A stretch of 26,280 bases of DNA from CAZMVY01 sp964653435. Lineage in GTDB: Bacteria; Planctomycetota; Phycisphaerae; UBA1845; PWPN01. The notes beneath the pieces are model-generated. The model searched no databases. It was not told where the DNA came from and was given only the letters and a program-made list of their open reading frames with translations. Location of the stretch: assembly GCA_964653435.1 (NCBI GenBank), contig CAZZFA010000083.1:1-26280 (forward strand). The letters are read 5' to 3'. Of the stretch, positions 21,988 through 26,280 are shown piece after piece; position 1 is the first letter of the stretch, and each line of letters opens with the position of its first letter. A program made the translations under genes and the position numbers.

Positions 21988-24444
21988 TCAGTTATCGGCG
22001 GGCGGGTCCTGAACGCTTGAAGCCAAATGCCCCGCCACACGGGCGGCCACCGAGCGCGAAGCCGGCCGCGAAGCCGGCTCCGTCGCGGCCTTCAGTTCAT
22101 CGATGCGATCCTGAAGCTCCTGGCGGACCCTCGCCGACCACCGTCGCAGCTCGACCTCGCCCGGCCGGGACGCATCCAGGCGAAGCGCCTGCTCGTATTG
22201 TGCGATCGCCGCCCGCAGAAGCGCCGCCCGGCTCTCCGCCGGCTCAAGCCCCGCCTGCGTAACGATCGCCTCAGCCAGGGCGACCCGATCCGCAGGCGAT
22301 TCGGGGTAAAGGCTTATCGCTTCCCGTGCCGCGCCGACCGCCGCCCGCGCATACACCAGGCTGCCGAAGCGTTCTGCGCGAAGATAGTCGATCGAGGTCA
22401 TCGTGCGGAAGATCGCCACCTCATGGGGATCCCGCGTCTGCGCCAGGTGAATCAGCCGTGCGGCCTCGTCCAGAATCCGCCGTTCCACCTCCGCAGCGAA
22501 TGTCGCAGCCCGATCCTCGCCCAGGACGATGTTCAGCAACCACCCGGCCGCCTCCGCGGGCGGGCTTGGATCCAGCGTGTCCGCGTGGGTCGCCGCGCGA
22601 TACTGTTCCAGGGCCGCGCCGCAGGTCGGATCCGCATCCGTCCCCAATGCGACAAACCGCCTCGCGGAAGCCAGATGCGACCCGGCGACCGCCGGCGCGA
22701 ACCAGCACCCGATCAGATGCGCCACCCACGCCAGCACGGCTATCGACGCGACGGCCAGGCCGCACGCCCGACCTCGCGGCGACGCTTCCACACGCCCGGC
22801 GGCGATCCGATCCTGTCGTTTGAGGGCCAGCGCCGCCGCCAGCACGCCGAAAAACGCGGTCATGGTGCCCGGATAGAACACGGCCATGTCAATCATGCCG
22901 TGCAGCAGGAACGCCAGCCCCCCCGCCAGCAACAGGAAGGCCGAGCCGGCCGGCAGCCGCCTGTCGGACCAGAACGAGAACCGATCGCCTTCGAGGGTCA
23001 TCACGGCAAACGTGATGCACCAGACGAGCAGCGGCACCACTGTGGCGTAAACCAGATAGCTCATCGAGTTGCCCAGGATGGTCCACAGCCGCAACGCGAA
23101 GATGGCCGCCGCCATCGTCGCCAACCACGGCAACGGGGAACCGTTCGCCGGCTCCGGGGCGTTCGGGAGGGCGTCGGCTCCTTCGTCGGACGGATGCCCG
23201 GCCCGCATGTAGCACACCGATGCGCCGGCGGCCATGGCCAGCACGCCGGCGGCGCCGATCACGCCCCACTGCGCGAATGCCATGAGAAAGAAGTTGTGCG
23301 GATCGCGGATTTCCTCGGGGTCCGCGACGGGCTTGTATTGCAGGTAGAACCGCCCGAAGTTCTGCCCGCCTACGCCCGTCCAGAGGTAGTCGCCGATCAG
23401 TCGCGACGTGTTGCGCCAGTAGCCCCAGCGAAACCCCATCGAACTCCGCGGCGGCGACTGGCGGGCGAAAAGCACCACGGCCCCCGCAACCGCCAGGACG
23501 ACGAGCCAGCCGAGCAACAGCCGTGCGCGCCACCCGTACCTCAGGCGCCCCATGAGCCGCGTCCATCCCGCCGCCATGCCCGCCGTCAGCACGCCCGCCA
23601 GCACGGCCCCGCGGCTGGCCGTCAACAGCACCGCCGCGAACAGCATCGTAGCCAGGATCGCCGTCACCACGCCGAAGCCGACGGTGAACCGGCGGGCATG
23701 TCCGCGAAGCTTCGCCGCCGCCGAAGCGGCCACCGCCCAGGCCGCCAGCATCAGAAAGCTGCCCGCCACGTTGCTGAGCGGGAAGTAGCCCGCCGCCTCT
23801 CGCGCGTACAGACGCCGCTCGTAAAGCTGAACCTTCGGGTCCTCCGGGGCGACGTGTTGTGCCTGCCAGAACTCGGCCTTGTGTGCCTCGTACTCCGCGA
23901 TCGTGTCGCGGTATTCCACGAATCGCTGCAGCGCGCACTGGACGGCGAACGCCGCCGCCGTGGCCGCCAGCACGCACAGAAACAACCGGATCTGCCAGGG
24001 TCGCCGGAGCAGGCGCACCAGCACCGCGCACATCAGGATCGCAAGCAACCAGTCGCTCGATGCGTTCAACGCAAGGCGCCGGTTGCTCGCCACGAGCATC
24101 GAAATCGCAGCGCCCAGCGCCGCCAGAAGCCCGCCGGGCTCGAGACCGCTCGCGCAAAAGGCGGCCCGCGTGCCCCGCCGCAGACTCCCCATCGCCGTCA
24201 GGACCGCGGCCAACAGGATCAGGCTGCCCATCGTCAGCGAGAACACCGGGCCCGGCCCGCTCGGCGCAAGCCCCGGCGGAACGATCGGCCCAGCCGCCGA
24301 TTCGTACGTCTCCGTAACGAGCGGCCGGACGCCCACGACAACCAGCAGGAGAAAGAACGCGATCCGCTCGAGCGCGTTCAGGCCGGACGCGCCCTCCGCC
24401 TGCGACGCTGCATCAACAACGGATCGAGGAACGGTTCGGGTCAT
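21988..24444 (-). CDS. O-antigen ligase/polymerase-like membrane protein with helical C-terminal region
   Basis: The 818-aa product has about 12 or more hydrophobic segments up to residue 640. It carries Wzy_C/WaaL-family signs: TASRGA at 275-280 with the conserved Arg, GVGGQNFGRFY at 357-367 and DPHNFFLMAFAQWG at 381-394 with the key His. Such proteins join or polymerise lipid-linked glycans on the outer face of the inner membrane. Between about 175 and 215 lies a soluble loop rich in charged residues. The tail (about 640-800) is soluble and helical, resembling TPR-type repeats (RAAIAQYEQALRLDASRPGEVELRR), as in planctomycete O-antigen ligase-like proteins with TPR tails. The ATG overlaps the stop of the WecA-like gene by 4 nt (ATGA), implying translational coupling. 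Ligase and polymerase roles cannot be separated by sequence. Confidence 0.88.
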   Translation of the reverse strand: MTRTVPRSVVDAASQAEGASGLNALERIAFFLLLVVVGVRPLVTETYESAAGPIVPPGLAPSGPGPVFSLTMGSLILLAAVLTAMGSLRRGTRAAFCASGLEPGGLLAALGAAISMLVASNRRLALNASSDWLLAILMCAVLVRLLRRPWQIRLFLCVLAATAAAFAVQCALQRFVEYRDTIAEYEAHKAEFWQAQHVAPEDPKVQLYERRLYAREAAGYFPLSNVAGSFLMLAAWAVAASAAAKLRGHARRFTVGFGVVTAILATMLFAAVLLTASRGAVLAGVLTAGMAAGWTRLMGRLRYGWRARLLLGWLVVLAVAGAVVLFARQSPPRSSMGFRWGYWRNTSRLIGDYLWTGVGGQNFGRFYLQYKPVADPEEIRDPHNFFLMAFAQWGVIGAAGVLAMAAGASVCYMRAGHPSDEGADALPNAPEPANGSPLPWLATMAAAIFALRLWTILGNSMSYLVYATVVPLLVWCITFAVMTLEGDRFSFWSDRRLPAGSAFLLLAGGLAFLLHGMIDMAVFYPGTMTAFFGVLAAALALKRQDRIAAGRVEASPRGRACGLAVASIAVLAWVAHLIGCWFAPAVAGSHLASARRFVALGTDADPTCGAALEQYRAATHADTLDPSPPAEAAGWLLNIVLGEDRAATFAAEVERRILDEAARLIHLAQTRDPHEVAIFRTMTSIDYLRAERFGSLVYARAAVGAAREAISLYPESPADRVALAEAIVTQAGLEPAESRAALLRAAIAQYEQALRLDASRPGEVELRRWSARVRQELQDRIDELKAATEPASRPASRSVAARVAGHLASSVQDPPADN

Positions 24445-25580
24445 GAGATCCCGGAACTGCCGGCGCCGCCGGTGGACTCAAGAATCGCCACGATGAGCAC
24501 GACGCAGAAACACTGAGCTCCGATCAGCACGGCAAACGGCCACGAGACCAGCGGCAGCAGCAGCGACGAACAACCGGTCGCCGCCGTGGCCAGGTAGATC
24601 GTCAGCACCGCCGATCGCGTTTGCATCCCCCGCCGCACCAGCCGGTGCGAAAAGTGCCTGCGGTCTCCGCGGAACGGGCTTACGCCGTCGCGCAGGCGGA
24701 CCACCACGACCGACGCCACATCGTACAACGGCACGGCAAGGACGAGTAGCGGCGCCAGGACGCCGAACGGCCGCCGCTGCAGCTCGGGATTGTAGTAATT
24801 CGTGAGCACGGTCAGCACGGCCATGACGTACCCGATGACCAGGCTGCCCGAGTCGCCCATGAAGATGCGGGCCGGCGGGAAGTTGTGCACGAGGAAGCCC
24901 AGCACCGCGCCGGCCAGGATCAGCCCCAGCGCCGGCACGAACACCTGGCCGGCGAGCATCGCCGCTGCGGCGAAGAAGACGGCCGCAATCGCCGCCACCC
25001 CGGCACTGAGTCCGTCCATGTTGTCCATGAAGTTGAAGGCGTTGATGATGAGCACGATCCATAGCGTCGTGAGGAGCACGGACGGCACGCTGCCCAGCAC
25101 GTCGAGCGCGCGTACGCCGAACCCCGCCGTGAGCGTAAGCGCGACCGCCGCCATCACGAGCATCTTTATGCCCGGACCGAGCGGACGTACGTCGTCGATC
25201 AGGCCGAGAATGTGGAGGACGATCGCGCCGCCGAGAATGGCAAGTCCCGCGGGCAGCCGCATCGCGACCCCGCCGAGCAGGTCCGCGACGCGGGCGGCGT
25301 GGCCGCCCACGTTGAAGCTGTAGCCGAGCACCTCGGCCGGCAGCCGGGCGGCCCCGACGCGCGACACCAGCAGTGCCGCCGCCAGCGGGAGGATTATCGC
25401 CGCAACGATGGCGATGCCCCCGCCGAGAGCGACCGGCGCGGCGTGCGCCTTGTGACCGCCGGGTCGGTCCACGAAGCCCCGGCGGCATGCCCAGGTGCGG
25501 ACGATGGCGGTGCCGACCGCACTGATGACGAACGGCAGACCGGCCCCGACGACAACGAGGATGGCGAGGAGTCGGCTCAC
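24441..25580 (-). CDS. WecA/TagO/MraY-family undecaprenyl-phosphate sugar-1-phosphate transferase
   Basis: The 379-aa polytopic enzyme transfers a sugar-1-phosphate (usually GlcNAc-1-P) from its UDP form to undecaprenyl phosphate, the first step of surface glycan assembly. Family motifs are present: GGHKAHAAPVALGGG (about 41-55), GLIDDV with D129/D130, NAFNFMDNMDGLSAG (about 180-194), FMGDSGSLVIG (about 240-250) and the cytoplasmic DRRHFSHRLVRRG with paired histidines (about 306-318). These fit WecA-type better than MraY. I chose GTG at 25580 because it overlaps the upstream stop by 4 nt (GTGA) and leads directly into the first membrane helix; GGAGG lies about 10 nt upstream. The frame upstream to 25889 is the shadow of the DUF4416 gene. 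It is coupled to the O-antigen ligase gene downstream, so the pair probably starts and finishes one polysaccharide. Confidence 0.92.
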   Translation of the reverse strand: MSRLLAILVVVGAGLPFVISAVGTAIVRTWACRRGFVDRPGGHKAHAAPVALGGGIAIVAAIILPLAAALLVSRVGAARLPAEVLGYSFNVGGHAARVADLLGGVAMRLPAGLAILGGAIVLHILGLIDDVRPLGPGIKMLVMAAVALTLTAGFGVRALDVLGSVPSVLLTTLWIVLIINAFNFMDNMDGLSAGVAAIAAVFFAAAAMLAGQVFVPALGLILAGAVLGFLVHNFPPARIFMGDSGSLVIGYVMAVLTVLTNYYNPELQRRPFGVLAPLLVLAVPLYDVASVVVVRLRDGVSPFRGDRRHFSHRLVRRGMQTRSAVLTIYLATAATGCSSLLLPLVSWPFAVLIGAQCFCVVLIVAILESTGGAGSSGIS

Positions 25581-26155
25581 GGCGCAGACGCCTCCGGGGG
25601 CCCCTGGGCGGGAGGGATCTCGCTGATCTGCTCCCGCAGACGATTGCGGACGCGCGTGAAGAAGCCGTGGTAGCGGTCGCCGGCGTAATCGGGATAGGTC
25701 CACGGCCATGGCTCCCAGCGGTTCCCGTGCCAGTGGAGGGTGACCTCGGCGTAAATGCCGTCTGCGATGTAGATCCGGTGCGAGTAGTCCTTCGTCGTGG
25801 CGAGCACCAGCTTGCCGATCCCGATATAGCCCGGATCGAGATTGACCAGGCGAAACTCCGGCGGCGCTGCGCATTCCCGGCAGATGCATGCCTCCAGTTC
25901 GTTCGTTTCGCGCTTGATGCGGGCGATCTGTCCCGGGTCAATGAGGCGGGCGAAAGACACGAACATCCGCTTCAGATCCGTGCCCATTTCGGCCTCGTAG
26001 TAGTCGGTCGCGTCGAAGGGCCAGACGTCGCTCTCCTCGTCGATGTCCCCGAACTGCCGCGCGAGCAGGGTCTGCGAGCGGCGCATCAGGTCCACGTCAG
26101 CGGAGATCATGCCGCAGATCAGCTTGACCTTTCGAGCCGGTCGGATCACGCCCAT
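25577..26155 (-). CDS. DUF4416 family protein
   Basis: The 192-aa product matches the DUF4416 pattern as I know it. It has an N-terminal VKLICGMISADVDLM, then FDATDYYEAEMGTDLKRMFVSF, a central NLDPGYIGIGKLVLATTKDYSHRIYI and a final GIYAEVTLHWHG with WPWTYPDY. Two cysteines in CICREC could bind metal, but this is not diagnostic. The function of DUF4416 is unknown; it is found in Planctomycetota and some other anaerobic lineages. No signal peptide or membrane segment is present, so it should be cytoplasmic. The stop overlaps the GTG of the WecA-like gene by 4 nt, so it heads a three-gene coupled unit for surface glycan synthesis. There is no Shine-Dalgarno before the ATG at 26155, and the predicted promoter puts the transcript start almost at the ATG. 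Confidence 0.88.
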   Translation of the reverse strand: MGVIRPARKVKLICGMISADVDLMRRSQTLLARQFGDIDEESDVWPFDATDYYEAEMGTDLKRMFVSFARLIDPGQIARIKRETNELEACICRECAAPPEFRLVNLDPGYIGIGKLVLATTKDYSHRIYIADGIYAEVTLHWHGNRWEPWPWTYPDYAGDRYHGFFTRVRNRLREQISEIPPAQGPPEASAP

Positions 26156-26163
26156 GACTCATC

Positions 26164-26191
26164 AGTGTATCCGCCGACCGGGGCGAATCAA
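26164..26191 (-). promoter_or_regulatory. Candidate promoter of the DUF4416-wecA-ligase unit
   Basis: TTGATT (26186-26191) and TACACT (26164-26169) are 16 nt apart on the minus strand, each matching four of six consensus bases. The start site would be near 26157, about 2 nt from the ATG at 26155, so the message may be leaderless. Confidence 0.45.
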
Positions 26192-26243
26192 CGAGACCCG
26201 TTCCCCAAGGCGGCGTTCGGCCGCAACGGCCGCGCCGGCCCCC

Positions 26244-26271
26244 GTCATGCTGAGCGAAGCGAAGCATCCGG
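26244..26271 (+). repeat. Interspersed palindromic element, GTCATGCTGAG variant
   Basis: It reads GTCATGCTGAG, then CGAAGCGAAG, then CATCCGG, and is a variant of the GTCATTCTGAG elements at 6370-6832. It lies upstream of the promoter of the DUF4416 gene. Confidence 0.65.
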
Positions 26272-26280
26272 CTTGCCTGC

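Noticed and set aside
22027..24516. 829-residue plus-strand frame
   Set aside because: Antisense shadow of the O-antigen ligase-like gene; the product is Arg/Gln/His-rich with no recognisable domain.

Overview
The window is GC-rich bacterial chromosome. Its gene content points to the Planctomycetota, probably a Phycisphaerae-like lineage. This rests on several traits: type IV pilus genes with more than one prepilin, a PEP-CTERM protein, secreted proteins ending in EF-hand/dockerin-like CFNGPN repeats, a DUF1080 lipoprotein, a DUF4416 protein, and a primary sigma factor with a large non-conserved insertion. The lineage call is inference from protein content; there is no rRNA in the window.

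Region 1 (1-5152, plus strand) is a pilus/type II secretion assembly cluster: a GspE/PilB ATPase, a GspF/PilC platform protein and a prepilin-like protein. The ATPase and platform genes are separated by an array of 74-bp tandem repeats (1836-2600). The array has a three-unit, 222-bp higher-order pattern and is broken by a 100-N assembly gap.

Region 2 (5189-9257, minus strand) holds secreted surface proteins. Two paralogues (5276-6295 and 7144-8178) end in an almost identical 80-residue double EF-hand cassette. A PEP-CTERM protein (8334-9005) sits behind a strong promoter and a roughly 215-nt structured leader. Short interspersed palindromes lie between the paralogues.

Region 3 (9859-15320) holds a second prepilin-like gene, Maf nucleotide pyrophosphatase, a GT4-like glycosyltransferase (plus strand) and a large secreted clan GH-A glycosidase with two carboxypeptidase-regulatory-like domains and a C-terminal carbohydrate-binding-like domain.

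Region 4 (15427-19245, minus strand) is the dnaG-rpoD part of the macromolecular synthesis operon. It has a good sigma-70-type promoter and a 12-bp palindrome in the dnaG leader.

Region 5 (19589-26191, minus strand) runs, in transcription order, as DUF4416 protein, WecA-like phosphoglycosyl transferase, Wzy/WaaL-like O-antigen ligase with a helical C-terminal tail, a small six-cysteine protein, a XerD-like recombinase, a small secreted protein and a DUF1080 lipoprotein. The first three overlap by 4 nt at each junction, so they are translationally coupled and probably serve surface polysaccharide synthesis. The small cysteine protein overlaps the start of the recombinase gene.

I do not see a clear new defence or mobile system. 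The most unusual items are the higher-order 74-bp array inside the pilus cluster, the sharply bounded EF-hand cassette shared by two paralogues, the long leader of the PEP-CTERM gene, and the small cysteine-rich gene overlapping the recombinase gene.
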